In this document: one piece after another, positions 32,401 through 46,479 of the stretch
Layout of the letters: each line of letters begins with the position of its first letter
Numbering within the stretch: position 1 is the first letter of the stretch
NCBI GenBank assembly: GCA_037126765.1
Contig: JBBCBC010000007.1
Span: forward strand, 23,259,667-23,323,666
Source: Stenogyne calaminthoides
Taxonomy: Eukaryota; Streptophyta; Magnoliopsida; Lamiales; Lamiaceae
Reading direction: 5' to 3'
DNA length: 64,000 bases
Notes under the pieces: model-generated
Told to the model about the DNA's origin: nothing
What the model saw: only the letters and a program-made list of their open reading frames with translations
Databases searched by the model: none
Position numbers and translations under genes: made by a program

Positions 32401-35400
32401 TGTGAATCGAATCCGAATCTTTGGCTCTTACACCTTCGACACTCTAAAATCGGGTCACCACTTAGTGATTGTAAAATCTGAGCTTAAAAATTTCTTTTTA
32501 AAGAATATAACGATAAGTATAAGTATTACATTTTGCAGCGGAAAGTACTAATGACAAATATAAGTTATGAAAAAGCAATGTGGACCCGTTTATTTAAAAC
32601 TAGATCATTGATAAGTATTAGTAAATTTTAAGGATATCTTACAAGATAAACATCTAGCAACTTTTAAGAGATGGTTCATTACTCGGTATACAAATATATC
32701 ATCAAGCGTTAAGAGTGATAACATTTATTTAAAGAGTCATATCTATATATTATTATCAATAACCGGGAAACTCCGTCATCCCCGCCGCAAGATCCCTCTC
32801 AATCATATCCCGAAAAAAATCAAACCGGTTGGGTGTGAGATAAAATCTCGCATGGATGACCAGACTTATTTACATACGATTAGCAGATCCTAAGATCAAT
32901 TATACCATATATATATATCGATGCACGAGTTGTTCATGCCTATATCGTATTCATGACGACTATTATGTCGAGGGTATGCATGAGTTTCGATGCCCATACC
33001 CTTAGGTACGCACGAGTTTCTGATGCCCATACCATATTCATGTCGACTATTATGTCGTAGAAACGCCGAAGTTTTTGATGCCCATACCCTTAGGTATGCA
33101 ATTCAGTTTCGATGCCCATACCATATTCACGCCAACTATTATGTCGAGAGGGTACGCACGAAGCCGGCGTCCATACCATATTCATATCGGCTACGCTGGT
33201 CGTAGATTCATGAGGCTTACTAATACCGGCGTGTTCACGGGAACCCGCAGGTTTTTAATTTCGTAAAAGTTTGTATAACAATAACCATAGAATACACTAA
33301 TAATCCATGTAACATTAACAAATCGCAATCTGATAGCATCACCCACCTTGTTAACTTTTATGAAAGTTACAAACTTTGAAACCGGGGCTTTGAGAGTTTG
33401 AGCGTGGTGGTGATCGTCCTTAGCTTTTGATTCGAAAGCAAAGACTTCCTAACACAATATTTTCATGTTCTCGTCATTAATTACTTTTGACCGAAGTAAG
33501 TTATTCGTAAGTTTATCGAGGACGTTAAATTCTATTCTTAAGATTTCCTTACTCGTGAGCTTTTATCGAACTTTTACTTTAATCGGCTATTGGAGTTTAT
33601 TAATGAATGTCCCAAAATCATTATTATTTGCAAGAATAAAACTTTAATGTTCATTTTCAGCTAGACGCAGTTCTAGAAAACAGTTTTGTTTGGATAATAG
33701 CATGTAGTATTTGGTTATGATTTTTATAAAAATAAAACATATGGAAAATAGTCCCCATGAAATTAATAAGTTTGGCTGTTCTTCAGATTCACAATATAAA
33801 CTTCACAATTTCATAGATCTTTATTTGCAAGTCCAAATCTTATGAATTTTGAGGAGCATGTTTATGCCTTGTTACAATTTAGGACTACATTTTTAGATTT
33901 TCTACAAAGGTCATGTGTATAGTGTTTAGAAAATCTTCTAAATTAATAACATGTGATTTTTAACAAAAGGTCCTAAAGGACTTTAATTTTGTGACATAAA
34001 GGAGAAATAAAAGACATATGGTTTGTGAAAGGAATTCATCCATATAGATTATTGTACCAACCATTAAGTTTTCCAAAAAGTTCCAAATTTCAGTTTTAAC
34101 ATTTTTCAAAAAAGTTAGTGTCCCAAATTTTGTGACTTTCTTCCATTTTCATGAGCTGTTTCCCTTGATTATTAATCGGATAAAGATGAAAAATTAGGGC
34201 TTTTAAATCTTGTAGTCTGAAGTTTATTGGCAAGAAAATTTCGTTGGAAAAACACAAATGTCAGTTGGTTAAAAACGTCCGCGAAAGTCAGCACCTGGGA
34301 CCAATTTCTTGAAAGCAGAATTTCAGTTTTTTCGCTTCAGCACGCCGCATCTTTTTGAAAATATTATAACTCTGAATCTATCTAATGAAAAATTACGAGA
34401 TTTTATATGAATATATTAGACTCAATGAATTTTAACTTGCCGCTAGTTTCATCTCAAAATTACTTTATAGAACTCCGAGATATGAATTTTTTAAAGTTGT
34501 AGATAGGAATTTGGAGTAGCAGTTTTTTCCCTAACTTCCAGTTTTGAGCGACTTTGCTTGGAGCGTAAAAAACGAAAGTAGCGAATGACACCAAAATTGA
34601 ATACCGAGCGCTATGATTATGTACTACACATATAATAGAGCACGAGGTGTTTTTAAAACACAAATTTCTAGTACAACAGAGTACTCGACGGCATAGCCGA
34701 AAAATCAGTCGAAAACAGTTTTGACGTTTCAACTTGACATATTTGAGCGTAAATTTCGGGCAAAAGATAACGGTATAAATTTTTTGAAAACAAAAATACG
34801 AGCATTAAGTATGCAATTCAATCAATACGAGAAGTCCTAATCTAGCAAATACCAAAAACGTTTAAGCATCCAAACACTTCATCGAACATCATACCAAAGA
34901 CTAAATTAGAAGTTTTGTTCGGAGGTTACCTTTGTCGCTCTTCTCCTCTCTGTTTTTCGCTAGGATCTTTCAAGAACCAGGTGTTTAGTAACTTGAAGCT
35001 CCTTGGATACATATTAGATGATGGTTTCATGCTTGAATTCAAGAAAAATTGAAGAGTGAGAAGAGAGGATGCAGCGTGAGCTTCATGGACAAAAGGGATG
35101 ATTTCTATAATTTTTCTTTGAATTATAAGAATTGTATGGATTGATTGATTACCTCAAAAGGAACACTTGAATTGAGGAAGAGCTTTTTGGTTTGATGAAG
35201 ATGATGAGCTCGATGATGATGATGAACTTGACGATGATGATGATGAACTTTTGATGATGGTGATCGGCGGGTTTGGAGGAGAAAGGAGAAAGTTGGATTT
35301 GATTTTGTTGGTTTATTTGCTTGCTCTTGGTTGATATATGAAGTTGAGATGGAGGTAAATTTTGGCAAGAGCTTGGCCATGTTTTGAAGAAGAGATCGAT

Positions 35401-36068
35401 GTTAATGAAGGTTGAAGGATATGATGTATTTATAGGTTGATAGAGGGGCGATCAAAAAATGGAAGAGAAGGGAAGACCATTTTGAAATTTTAAAACTTAA
35501 TATCTAAATATTTATTTACTTCACTGTGTTGTTATTACTAATTATTATATCTTCGCACCTTCACATCTCAGATTATAAAAATCGTGGTTTTGCTAATTAA
35601 AATTCAATGACTTTGTTAGAATTAATTGTTTAGGACTTTTTAGCAATTAAATCGTTGTTCTCAAATGAAAATTATTTATTTAATTAAAAACATTCGATTT
35701 TTCTTAAAGTTCTCAATAATTTAAATTTAGTTAGACAAAGTAGATTTTTTCCGTCGCCAGATTTATTATTGATCGATTTTTCGATTTTTGTATTGAAAAT
35801 CCTAATTGCTGATAATATTAAATTTTCTTTCTTTAAATTGAAATTAAATATTATTATTAAATATTTTATGACCAAACCTTCATTAAGTATTTTGTTCTAC
35901 ATAGGAGTGCTCCTTGCTCAGAAGTCTTCATCCGCTCTTCCGAAAAATCAAAACCTTTTGCAAATATATACGCCCAAAAATCATTAGGAAAAATCTTAAA
36001 TTAAATATTTGTTTTATTAAACTCATTTCTTTTTATTATTCTTATTAAACCGGACTTTGGTATTATTA
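32401..36068 (-). repeat. 5' LTR of minus-strand gypsy element
   Basis: Pairs with 24749-28495 over its full length, with many small indels. Its inner end (TGTGAATCGAATCC) is damaged relative to TGTAACGCCCCGG, and its outer end reads GGTATTATTA instead of GGGGTATTACA. TATA box on the minus strand at 35427-35434. Confidence 0.82.
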
Positions 36069-36653
36069 CCCAACAATGTGAAGTGTAAAACATCACTTTA
36101 AATAGTAGATAAATAATTTTTTTTCCCTAATATTAAGCAAGTAATAAAGTGAATTTCATACCACCAAATTAAATAATAAAGAGGTGTTAATATCATTAAT
36201 TATTGTCAAAACTTATATTATTAAATTGTGAAAAAAATGAAGGACCGCGATCGATTGATGAAGATCCAACCAAGGGAGGAGAAAGGGCGAAAAATCGGGA
36301 AGAACACAAAATCATACACATTATATAGACTAACTATAACTTAAGCATAAATAATGGAATTTATTACAAATTAGCCTAAACTTTAATATAATTAATTTCA
36401 GAATTATGCTTATACATTGTAACACATTAATTCACTGAAAGTAAATAATCGAACAAATTCTTCATTTTTTATAAAAAAAATATATTATACAATTTATCCA
36501 TTAAATTATAATATCTTACATATCCAACTATATCTATAAGAAATAATGTTATGTATTAGCTATATATTAAGAGTAAATAATCAAATAAATATCTCTTCAA
36601 TCATTATAGATAATTAATGATAAATTTCAATTAATCTACTTTTGATGTTGATG

Positions 36654-36773
36654 TTGATGTTACCAGAAAATTGATGTTACCAGAAATGTAAGACTAAATG
36701 TTGATGTTACCAGAAAATTCAAGAAAATTCAACTAATGCAAGACTAAATGTTGATGTTACCAGAAAATTCAAA
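36654..36773. repeat. TTGATGTTACCAGAAA tandem repeats
   Basis: Copies start at about 36654, 36671, 36701 and 36751. The last two sit in a longer 50-bp repeat with AAGACTAAATG before each. Confidence 0.85.
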
Positions 36774-37151
36774 ACATTACAACGATAATCACCAGAAAAA
36801 TTATCCACTATCGTAATTTATCTTCCATGAATTGTAGATTCTTCGTTCCGTCGAGGAGATTTCTGAAACACAGTGTTTGATGGACAACTCAAATAAAGAA
36901 GTAAATTCACATTATCTGTCAATCCAAACCGTTCAACCCGCAAATTAAGTTGGTTGAAAGAATAAAATTCATAGCAAAACCAAAAAAAAAACTGAATCAA
37001 ATTATTAACAAAAAGAATCGCAAAATAAACGCTTAATTAAAAAGAAAATCAATAAAAAAAATAGAAACTGGACATAACAAAAAAAAAATCCGAATCAATG
37101 AATGAATAAACTAATAACAAAAAATCTAAATAAGCAAAAATATAAGAAATC

Positions 37152-37176
37152 ATAATAATAATAATAATAATAATAA
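37152..37176. repeat. (ATA)n microsatellite
   Basis: About eight ATA/TAA trinucleotides in a row. Confidence 0.9.
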
Positions 37177-37554
37177 ACTAATATACACATAAATCTAAAC
37201 AAAAAAAATATCCAAAAATCCTATAAATGAGATGAATTGATTGAACTCACCACTTTCTCCATGTGTATATATATGACCTAAATTAAAGGAAAGTGGTAAA
37301 AGAATTGCAGGAAAAAACTAAGGGAGATTATTAAGAAAGAAAAAAACATAATGCAAACACAAAATTAATGTGAGAATTAAAATAATATTTAATTTGGTTT
37401 GAAAATTGTCAAACATCCTTAAATAAAATTGATGGATAGGATTGATCAAGAGAAAGAGATCTAACTACCGTAAAAAAGTAGAAACCGTAAAAGGGGAAAT
37501 TGTAACAGATTATATAGTTATAGATATTGTTTTAGTCACAAAGATAATAAAAAA

Positions 37555-40222
37555 TGTTGGGATATTTTAGTTTTGATGAATTATGCCAAAACATTATCAA
37601 CATGTATGTTTTAAGCTAATCTTACAGATAACAAAGTTGAGGGGGAACGAAGAACAAAATTGAGAGGGGAACTCACGAAATCGGGTTAAGATGATCGAGA
37701 TCGCATTTAGGTCATAGAGGCAGAGACCGACGAGATCGACGAGTTAGACGAGGTCCGTGAGTTAACCGATGAGCCGCAAAAATCGTAAGAGAAGAAAAGC
37801 TAAGCAAGTCGATCAGAAGAAACTGACCGTAAGATCGTAAGAGAAGGTTGCGATCAAAAGAGGAGCAGGATTTAGACGATTAAGATCAGACGTGATTGAG
37901 ATCGATATGATAACCTCGATATGCTAACTGAATGTAATCGACCGATACTATCCCGCGATGTCGACCAAGAAGTGTTGAGATCTGACGATCGCAAGAAGAA
38001 AATCAGATACTTCAAGCCAAGGACCTCGAGGGTCACGAGTAAAAGTGACTCCGAGGGTCGATGTCCGGAATTCAAGAGCCGAGCTCAATAAGCCTCGAAA
38101 GTGTCAAGATGTTCCGGGACGCATAAGGTCCACCAAGAGAAGTCTCCCACAATCAAGAAAAACCCGAGACTCAAGAAGTTATCAAGAAACCAAGACTCAG
38201 AGAAATCAAGACTCGCAAGTAACTCAAGACTCGAGATAGAATCAAGACTCAAAGATGTCATCAAGACACCGAGGCTCGAGATAAACCTAAAGGCTCGATA
38301 AAAACTCAAGGCTCAGAGATAAAACCAAGGATCGGATGGAATCAAGATCCCGAGACTCGTAAGAAAACAAGATTATAAATTAGAATTCAAAATGACGTGG
38401 ACCAATGAGAGGAAGACAACCAAATTAAAAAAAGTCAGAACTTATTAGAATAGTATGGATTTGAATGTGATTCTCCAACGGTAACATTCAAATCCACACT
38501 ATAAATACAAGTTCTTCCTTCATTACTCAGGGTAGAAGTGTGTGAAATGCGTGAAACACCATATTGAAGCTACAGAGCCAAATCATCCAAAAGATTTCAC
38601 CGTAGAACACCAACAAGAAATACACGATATATTCAAAGAGTGTTCTACCTAGATCTAAGCACAAATGCTATATCCTAGCTTAGAGAGATTTTCCCATCCT
38701 TAGACCGAGGCTAAAACAAATGGAAAAATCTCACCTAGTTGGAACCAAACAAACCTTACCCAAACTGGTTTGTAGGATAAGTTTGGTAGGTGAGTGTGAA
38801 CTCGAAACATCTAAAGCAATCCCGAAAGGAGGGTAGGCGATCCCGGGAGGGAGATAAGTCCCGCTTGAGCGTGAACTCCCAGAACATCTAGCAATCCCAA
38901 AGGGAGGGTAAAGTATCCCGTGAGGGAGATAAGTCCCGCTTTGAGTGTGAACTCAAAATATCTATTTGGTGTTGAACTAACACCGTAAACTAAGTCCGCT
39001 TGGTTAAGTTGGTGCCCCGATGATATGGAAGAGTGGATGTAGGAGTTGGACTCAACCACTATAAAATCGTGGTGTTCTTTACTACTTTATGTTCTTACTT
39101 GCCATATGCATTTGATTATATGAAAAACTCACATAGTTCTCAAAACGCAAAATTGGTATCACCGCCTCTCCCCTCGCTTTTATATGCATTTCATGATTTT
39201 TTTTGCATTTTCATGGTTTTTTTACCGTGACAAACAATTGGTATCGTGAGCGGAGTTCAAAAAGTTTATCGCTTTTCAATGTGACCATCTGAATCGATCT
39301 ATTTGAAAAACCCCGCTTTTAAAAATGCATATATTTTAATGTTTTGGGCCATTATCAAAAAAAAGGAAATTGTTGGATATTTTAGTTTTTTGATGAATTA
39401 TGCCAAACATTATCAACTTGTGTTTTAAGCCAATCTACGATAACAAGTTGAGGGGAAACGAAAGAACAAATTGAGGGGAACTCACGAAAATCGTAAGAAG
39501 ATGATCGAGATCGCATTTAGGTCAGCATTTAGACTGACGAGATTAGATGAGTTAGATGAGTTCCAGAGTTAACCCGATGAAAGTCAAAAATCGTAATAAA
39601 GAAATGCTACAAGCTAATAAAAAGAAACCGACGGATGATCGGAGAGAAGGTTCGACGAAGAGGAGAAGATGATCGATCAAGATCGGACGGATTGAGATCG
39701 GATATGATAACTATATATGCTAACCCGATGTAATCGACCGATGCTATCCTCGAGATGTCAACGAAGAAGTGTTGATCTCGATCAATGAAATGAATTCGCA
39801 CGTGCAAGGAAGAAATGAGATAGCCGAAATAAGTGACCCGAGGGTCAAGGAGTAAAAGTGACCCGAGGGTCAGATGTTCGAATTCAAGAGTCAACCTAGT
39901 AAGCCCGAGTGTCTCAGAGTGTCCGACGCATATGTCCGGCCAAGAGAAGTTCTAAACAAGAAACCCGAGACTCAGTAAGTTATCAAGAAACTTAAGACCT
40001 GTGAGAAAACTAAGACTAAAATAATCAAGACTCCGGAGAATCAAGACTCAAAGATAACAATGTAAGACAATTTATACTCGATAAAATCAAGGCTCGATAA
40101 ACCAAGGCTCATAAAACTCGAGGACGACGGAATCAAGATCCCGAGGCTTTAAGAAATCAAGATTATAGCCAAGTAGAATTCAAATTGATGACCAATGAGA
40201 GGAAGACAAATCAACCCGAAAA
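37555..40222 (+). mobile_element. Second short-internal LTR element, truncated by the assembly gap
   Basis: LTR c (37555-39236) starts TGTTGGGATATTTTAG and ends TGACAAACA. The internal region (39237-39370) is again 134 bp. LTR d begins at 39371 (TGTTGGATATTTTAG) and runs into the N gap. The primer-binding site reads TGGTATCGTGAGC (39239) instead of TGGTATCAGAGC. Promoter palindrome and TATA are conserved (about 38453-38507). It diverges from LTR a more than LTR b does, so it is a separate insertion. Confidence 0.8.
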
Positions 40223-40722
40223 NNNNNNNNNNNNNNNNNNNNNNNNNNNNNNNNNNNNNNNNNNNNNNNNNNNNNNNNNNNNNNNNNNNNNNNNNNNNNN
40301 NNNNNNNNNNNNNNNNNNNNNNNNNNNNNNNNNNNNNNNNNNNNNNNNNNNNNNNNNNNNNNNNNNNNNNNNNNNNNNNNNNNNNNNNNNNNNNNNNNNN
40401 NNNNNNNNNNNNNNNNNNNNNNNNNNNNNNNNNNNNNNNNNNNNNNNNNNNNNNNNNNNNNNNNNNNNNNNNNNNNNNNNNNNNNNNNNNNNNNNNNNNN
40501 NNNNNNNNNNNNNNNNNNNNNNNNNNNNNNNNNNNNNNNNNNNNNNNNNNNNNNNNNNNNNNNNNNNNNNNNNNNNNNNNNNNNNNNNNNNNNNNNNNNN
40601 NNNNNNNNNNNNNNNNNNNNNNNNNNNNNNNNNNNNNNNNNNNNNNNNNNNNNNNNNNNNNNNNNNNNNNNNNNNNNNNNNNNNNNNNNNNNNNNNNNNN
40701 NNNNNNNNNNNNNNNNNNNNNN
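40223..40722. other. Assembly gap, exactly 500 N
   Basis: A run of 500 undetermined bases, a round number typical of a placeholder scaffold join of unknown size. The left side ends inside LTR d. The right side begins with sequence matching 1648 onward. Confidence 0.99.
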
Positions 40723-40729
40723 TCAGGCT

Positions 40730-41023
40730 TGAGATCTGCGGCGAATATATGAATTTTCTACAAAAATTTTGTTCCATAAAAAATATAAGTCATAACCACT
40801 TCTCAACAAAAAAAAATATCATCCAAAAATTTGTACATCAAGATCATACTCGGGCCAGATCATATACTCACATCTCCAATAGATGTTATCCAATCGTAAA
40901 ATATTTTCAACTCGTGTAAACCTTCCTCGCTAACTTCTTCGAGTTTTGCAACAATATGTTCCTTATAAAATTCAAGAGAGTACAATTATTACACATAATG
41001 TGAATTTATTGTAGTGTGAATTG
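40730..41023 (-). pseudogene. Helitron helicase fragment (copy of H1)
   Basis: Same sequence as 1650-1945 with extra small indels. The minus-strand helicase similarity is the same but more broken. Confidence 0.7.
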
Positions 41024-44000
41024 ATGCTACAATCATCAAAGACGGATCTATTATTCCTAAGATGAGGCACATGCCCCAAAGAATTTTTTTTTTCCTAATA
41101 CACTATATATATGTATACATAAAAGTATTAGTTAATTATAAATTATATTAATACGAAAGTACATTATTTCAATCTCATTTTCTTAGATCACTTGTAACAC
41201 CCCCTGGCCCAAATTTAATAAGAAATAAAGGAATAAACTATTTTAAGAGTTTACCATTATTTTAACAATGTTTTATATTTTTCAAAAGGTTTGATTTCGC
41301 GAAGAAGACGAAGATTCCTTTATATTGGAAAGACTCCTAACACATAATAAAGAAATAAATAAAAGTACAAGGTTTGATTAATATTTAATAAATTGTCGGA
41401 ACTTGAAATAAAAGGAGTCTGATAAATTAATAAACAGCTCAATAAACATATTATATATTAATTAGGTAATTAAAGAAGAAAAAGATTAGTTCATTTACTT
41501 ATTTTTATGAATAAGGGATTCTTTAATTACGAAAAATAATTTATTTCTGAAAAAGACTATCTTGCCTCTTTTGTGATATATATTGATCTCGATATTTATT
41601 TATTTTCTACCATGACTCATTCTTAGATTCTTTATTTAAATTAAATATTAGATTTCTTATAAATAATATACCATATATGTTAAAGAAATAATATATGTTG
41701 TACATGGATTGTGAACACAATAGTAGTGTGATGACCCATTTATATCTCTTTTATAAATTGGACTGATAGCATTAATTTAGCTAAATTGGCCCATAATAGA
41801 AAAAAAAGAAATCAATCAGCCCATTTTTCTTAAACATGGTCCAAGCTTGAGGTTACAAACTACATAAAATTTTAGATGTATTGCTAGCAACTTGTATAAA
41901 TTACCATTCAACATAAAAAATTCTAATCAACCAATTGGGTACTGATATTTTTAATCCAAATACATATATACATATTAGTATACTACTATTCATACATACA
42001 TTCGTTCCTATAAAATAAGAGCTGGCTAAGAAATAATTCACCCTTCTCCTTCTCCAAGCTCTGCAAATTTAATTTTAAACCTCCTCTCTACATAATTCAA
42101 GCAGATTACCACCAACTTCTTCTCCCCCACACCTCCAAAACTCTCAGCCACCATAACTATGGAAAATTAGAAGCTCACCTTACAACTAAATTTCTAACTA
42201 CCAAAACATTTAGCCTGCACAAAGGCACAAATCAAAGCTTTACATCTCACCTTCTTCCTCCCCACCATCTCAGACGGCGCAACTGCCGCCACACCACTGC
42301 CGGAAACGTCTGCCGGCGACTTTAGCCGTGCTATCCAACCAACACACCAAAATCATCCCCTCATCACAAGGATTTCAAATCCACAAACCGATCGTTCATA
42401 TGGCTTTTCATTTGAGAGAAATTTATGTTTAAAGCTTCGAATCTTACCTTTCCCAAAAACGGTTGGTTTCGATTTTGGTACCAATTGAAAGCCCTTGACG
42501 AGGAGAACAAAAAACTCAAACTATTTAATGATCGGACCTCGAGACGCCTTTGATTTGTCGCCGAAAAGATTAAGAAAACGCTACGTGGGAATTGCTTTAC
42601 CGGTATACCGACGTCCCCTACAGATTGAGTTATTTTGGCAAAGGAATTCAAAACAGCCTAACTTATCTATAAAGTTTATATAGCGACGCTATTTCAGATA
42701 AGGCATTGTTAACGTTACGCCATCGATAACAGCGATTCTAAGGTCGTTATACAAACTATTTAAATTAAAGACCGTCCCCATGAATACACGCGTATTAGTA
42801 AGCCGCTATGATACTATGACCACCGAGTCATATAATATGGTACGGGCATCGAACTCTGTATGCATTTGGCGGTAAAGGCATCGAAACTGCAGCGCATTTC
42901 GGCTATAACAATAGTACGAATATGGTATGCATCGAAAATCGTGCGGCGCATTCTAAGGGTACGGGCATCGTAAACTCGTATGCACTTCACAAATATAATA
43001 ATGCATATGAATATGGTATGGCATTAGAAACTGCGTATACTCTAAGGGTATATGGGCATCAGAACCGTTTCTCGCACTTCACGCACATAATAGCCCATAT
43101 GAATATGGTACGGACATCAAACTCGTATGTATTCTAAGGGTATGGGCATCGTACTCATTGCATTTCCACGGTACATAATTGTCGCTATGAATACGTATGT
43201 GCATGAACAACTCGTACGCATTTGTATGTATATATGGTATAATTGATACTTGTGATATCGCTAATCTGCCAGAATAAAGATACGCGCTATCCATCGGTAT
43301 TTTGATCTCACACCCCAACAGCTTTTATGTTTTTTTTAGATTACGAATGAGAGGGGGTCAGGAGTTGTAGAAGGGATGACACGAGTTTCTTGGTTAATGG
43401 CGATAATATTTAGATATGATTTCTTTTAAATAAACGTTATCACTCTTAACACTTGACGATATATTTGTATGCCGAAGAACGAACCTTCTTAAAGTCGCTA
43501 GATGTTTATCTTGTAAGATATCCATAAAATTAACCAATACTTTCAATGATCTAGTTTTTATAAAAAACGGGTCCACACCGCTTTTTTCATAAATTTATAT
43601 TTATTATCGATACTTTCCGCCGCAAAACGTAATACTTTGCGCCGTCGTTATATTTTAAAAAAAAATTTTTAAGCTCGATTTTATAATCATTATCAAGGCG
43701 TAATTCAGCTTAGAATGTCGGGCGCAAGAGCCAAGATTCTAGATTCGTATGCATAAAAGCGGGTAGCCTGGGTTCAACTTTTCGACAAAAATTTAAATAC
43801 AATTTTTCATATTAAATTTTTTTTTATATAAAAATACATAAACATACTAGTAATTAGAAATTCTTAAAAGTTGAGTATAAAATGTTTAATAAAACCTTAA
43901 GCTTAATATAATTAATCTACTTGAACTAAGTAATTACTTAGGGAAAATGTGTTCAAAATTAAGCATTACCAAGACCCTCGAGGTATGTATTTGTTTTAAA

Positions 44001-44699
44001 TGATTTTCAAGTAAGGTTATGATTTGAAAATGGTTTCAAGGACATTGACATGCATAATTTACTTAAAAGTTACTTATTGAAAAATGATAAACTATGCTGA
44101 TACGACATGTTTATGAAAATGAACGAAAATGTTATGGAATGATTCACTCATTTCCTCATGGTACAAGTTGAAGTTTATGGAAATATTGTACATGCATTCA
44201 TGATACTTATGATATCATCCAAACACTCTTAATTTTAAAACCTTTAGATTCTATGTTTTGTGGAATATAAGACGGACCTAGAATGACTCTTCTTCACTTG
44301 AACTACATGCCCCTATATCACCGGTAGTCTAGAAGGCACTAGATGCTTATATTATTATTTTATCTTATTGGGATCAAGTGGTTTTTTTTAAATGGAGGAC
44401 ACTCCATGTTTTAAACTAAGATATATATTATTCTACAACTCACTTCAAGTGGGCTTCAGATTTATTATATCCGCTATTTTTACCCAATTATTGCTTTTAT
44501 CGACATGCCATCAATGGTTCCTAAACTTAAGTTGTTGATCCGCTATCAAAGTCATTGCGGGCCACAATGTGTTCCAATGTTCATGATTCCAATGTATAAC
44601 TTGTGCTAGTACCGTTATTAATTACGATAATTATGTTCAGTTTTTTAAGTTTTTTTCATACCTATACGTAGTAAACTATATATTATTTTTCCCTTAAGA

Positions 44700-45880
44700 G
44701 CCTTACTTACTTTTTTAGAATAGTACAACCACGACGGACGTGAACGCATCTTCTTGAAACTTCTAGAAAGGCTCATCGATCCATAGAATAATGAATCACA
44801 ACAACCAATTTAACGCTGAACCACAAATAACCGCCTAACGCGACATCAATCAGAATGACATGGCAAGAGAATTTCTTCAATTTCACCATAACTACATCGA
44901 ACGAAAGTACCCACCACCATATGCACCTATGCCACATGTGGTGCCGAGGGCCAATGAATTTGTTTAACACTTTTCAACTACCGCAACCACCTGCTAAATG
45001 GGAAAGAAGGCCCTATAACAAATGAAGAGCGATTGTTTGCCTAGAACACATCTATCGCCATGACGACATTGATTGACACACAAAAGGTCTCATGTGCACA
45101 ATTTCAAATTTTCTAGAAGATGCTACCCAATGGTGGGTAATCCTATGACTAAAATCCCAATGCCGAGGGAAGGCAAGTGTTTACGTACAAGGATTTAAAC
45201 GAGCAATAATGGACATGTATTTTCCACAAGATTTCTACGTGATCGTGAAGAGCAAGAATTTATCAACTCCATTTGACAAAGCATCCTCTCAAAGATCGTG
45301 AAAGACGAGAAATTTAATAAGCTATCACGATATGCTCCACATCTAATGGAGATTGATGCCAAGAAAGCAAGAGATTTGAACGGGTTATAGACCCAAGGCC
45401 TGGAGGAATCGCAAGGGCAGATTGAAATTTTTTTAAACTACAACGAGGTTTTGATCGAGCACCCACTAACTCGATTGATTTGGTGGTTTGAGTTTAAACA
45501 AACTCTACAACTACGCCCCACAACCGCAAATGGAAATCAAACTTCAAGGGAAACCCTTTATCCCACGCCAAGAGGAAGAACTTCACGTCCCGAACCATGC
45601 CAATTTGCCACAAAGCAGGAAGAGACACCCTAGAGTACGCCTCCGCGGAACCAAAACTTGTTATCGCTGTCGCCGCGACGGTACATAAAATCTCCAATGC
45701 CCTATTCCAATGAACGATCGACTTCAATCGGCGATGAATTTTCCAAACCGGCAACCAAAGGGAACCAATCAATATCAACTACAACATATGGGAAAATTTC
45801 AAGCTCGACAATTTCTTGACATAACAACCACCTACCTCCATCGAGAAGAGATCCGCCCTACCAAGAACGTGCCTAAGTAA
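44700..45880 (+). pseudogene. gag: Degenerate gag (copy of 5366-6540)
   Basis: Same gag blocks in the same order, with additional frameshifts. The nucleocapsid knuckle is still visible near 45658 as CYRCRRDGT, where the frame then breaks. Not translatable. Confidence 0.75.
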
Positions 45881-46060
45881 ATGCTAGCTTGAGATGGGAA
45901 TGAGAGGAAGAACCAATGCTACACAAGTATCAAGAACCACCCGAAAGCAAAGATTAAACCCTCAGTAGGTACATTACTTGTGCTTGAAATACATGTACAT
46001 GTATTTATTGATACACGAGCATCCCAATTTCTCAGGTTTAAAAGTTCATGAGCCGGGAAT
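45881..46060 (+). pseudogene. Protease vestige (copy of 6541-6700)
   Basis: Matches the left copy, but the active-site stop TGA reads CGA here (46016-46018). Because TGA-to-CGA changes recur throughout this half, this may be a sequence artefact and not a functional reversion. The surrounding frame is broken anyway. Confidence 0.55.
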
Positions 46061-46479
46061 AAAAAGTATTGGAGGAGATATTCTAGACTTGAGAATACAA
46101 TGAGAATCCAAAATCAAGAAGGTTGAGCCAAGCCAGAATTTGATGGACACCTAATAAATACCAAATTTTGCATTCTTAAGACGAAGATCCTATAAAAATT
46201 TAAGATGAGCTAAGTTTTGGTAACGTAAGTATAAGTATATAAGATTTAGCATTGACATAATTACTTTCTTAGAAATGCCGTTAGATTTTAAGATCGGTAG
46301 AACTTTAAAGCAGAGCCTAATGATTTAGAAATAGATTCAACTTTTCTCCACGCTGGACCAATTCTGCTTAGACCAAAGGGTTTAGTATAAGTGAATTTTG
46401 GGGGACAAAATTCTTTTTTCGAAAGGGGAGGGGGTATGACTACAACGCTTAAAAACAAACAAGGATGTGACATCATGCA

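Larger units (their letters stand above)
24749..36068 (-). mobile_element. Minus-strand non-autonomous Ty3/gypsy element, long-LTR subfamily
   Basis: In transcription order: 5' LTR (36068 to 32401), primer-binding site (32397-32386), leader, two gag pieces, protease vestige, polypurine-like motif, integrase tail, polypurine tract, 3' LTR (28495 to 24749). It shares LTR ends, leader and internal layout with the 2110-11930 element, but its LTRs are about 3.7 kb with a different U3. Flanking CCCCA on the left and CCCAA on the right form an imperfect target duplication. The intact unit of the surrounding 230-bp repeat gives the uninserted sequence. No reverse transcriptase is present. Confidence 0.88.
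36069..37554. other. AT-rich spacer with simple repeats
   Basis: No gene recognised. Starts with the resumed 230-bp repeat (CAATGTGAAGTG). Contains four TTGATGTTACCAGAAA units (36654-36773) and an (ATA)n microsatellite (37152-37176). Confidence 0.65.

Noticed and set aside
40185..40919. Long open frames across 40185-40919 on both strands
   Set aside because: They exist only because the 500 N have no stops. There is no evidence of coding on either side.
46016..46018. Apparent reversion of the protease stop (TGA to CGA) in the right-half copy
   Set aside because: T-to-C changes at TGA recur all over the right half and the surrounding frame is broken. More likely artefact or decay than a functional protease.
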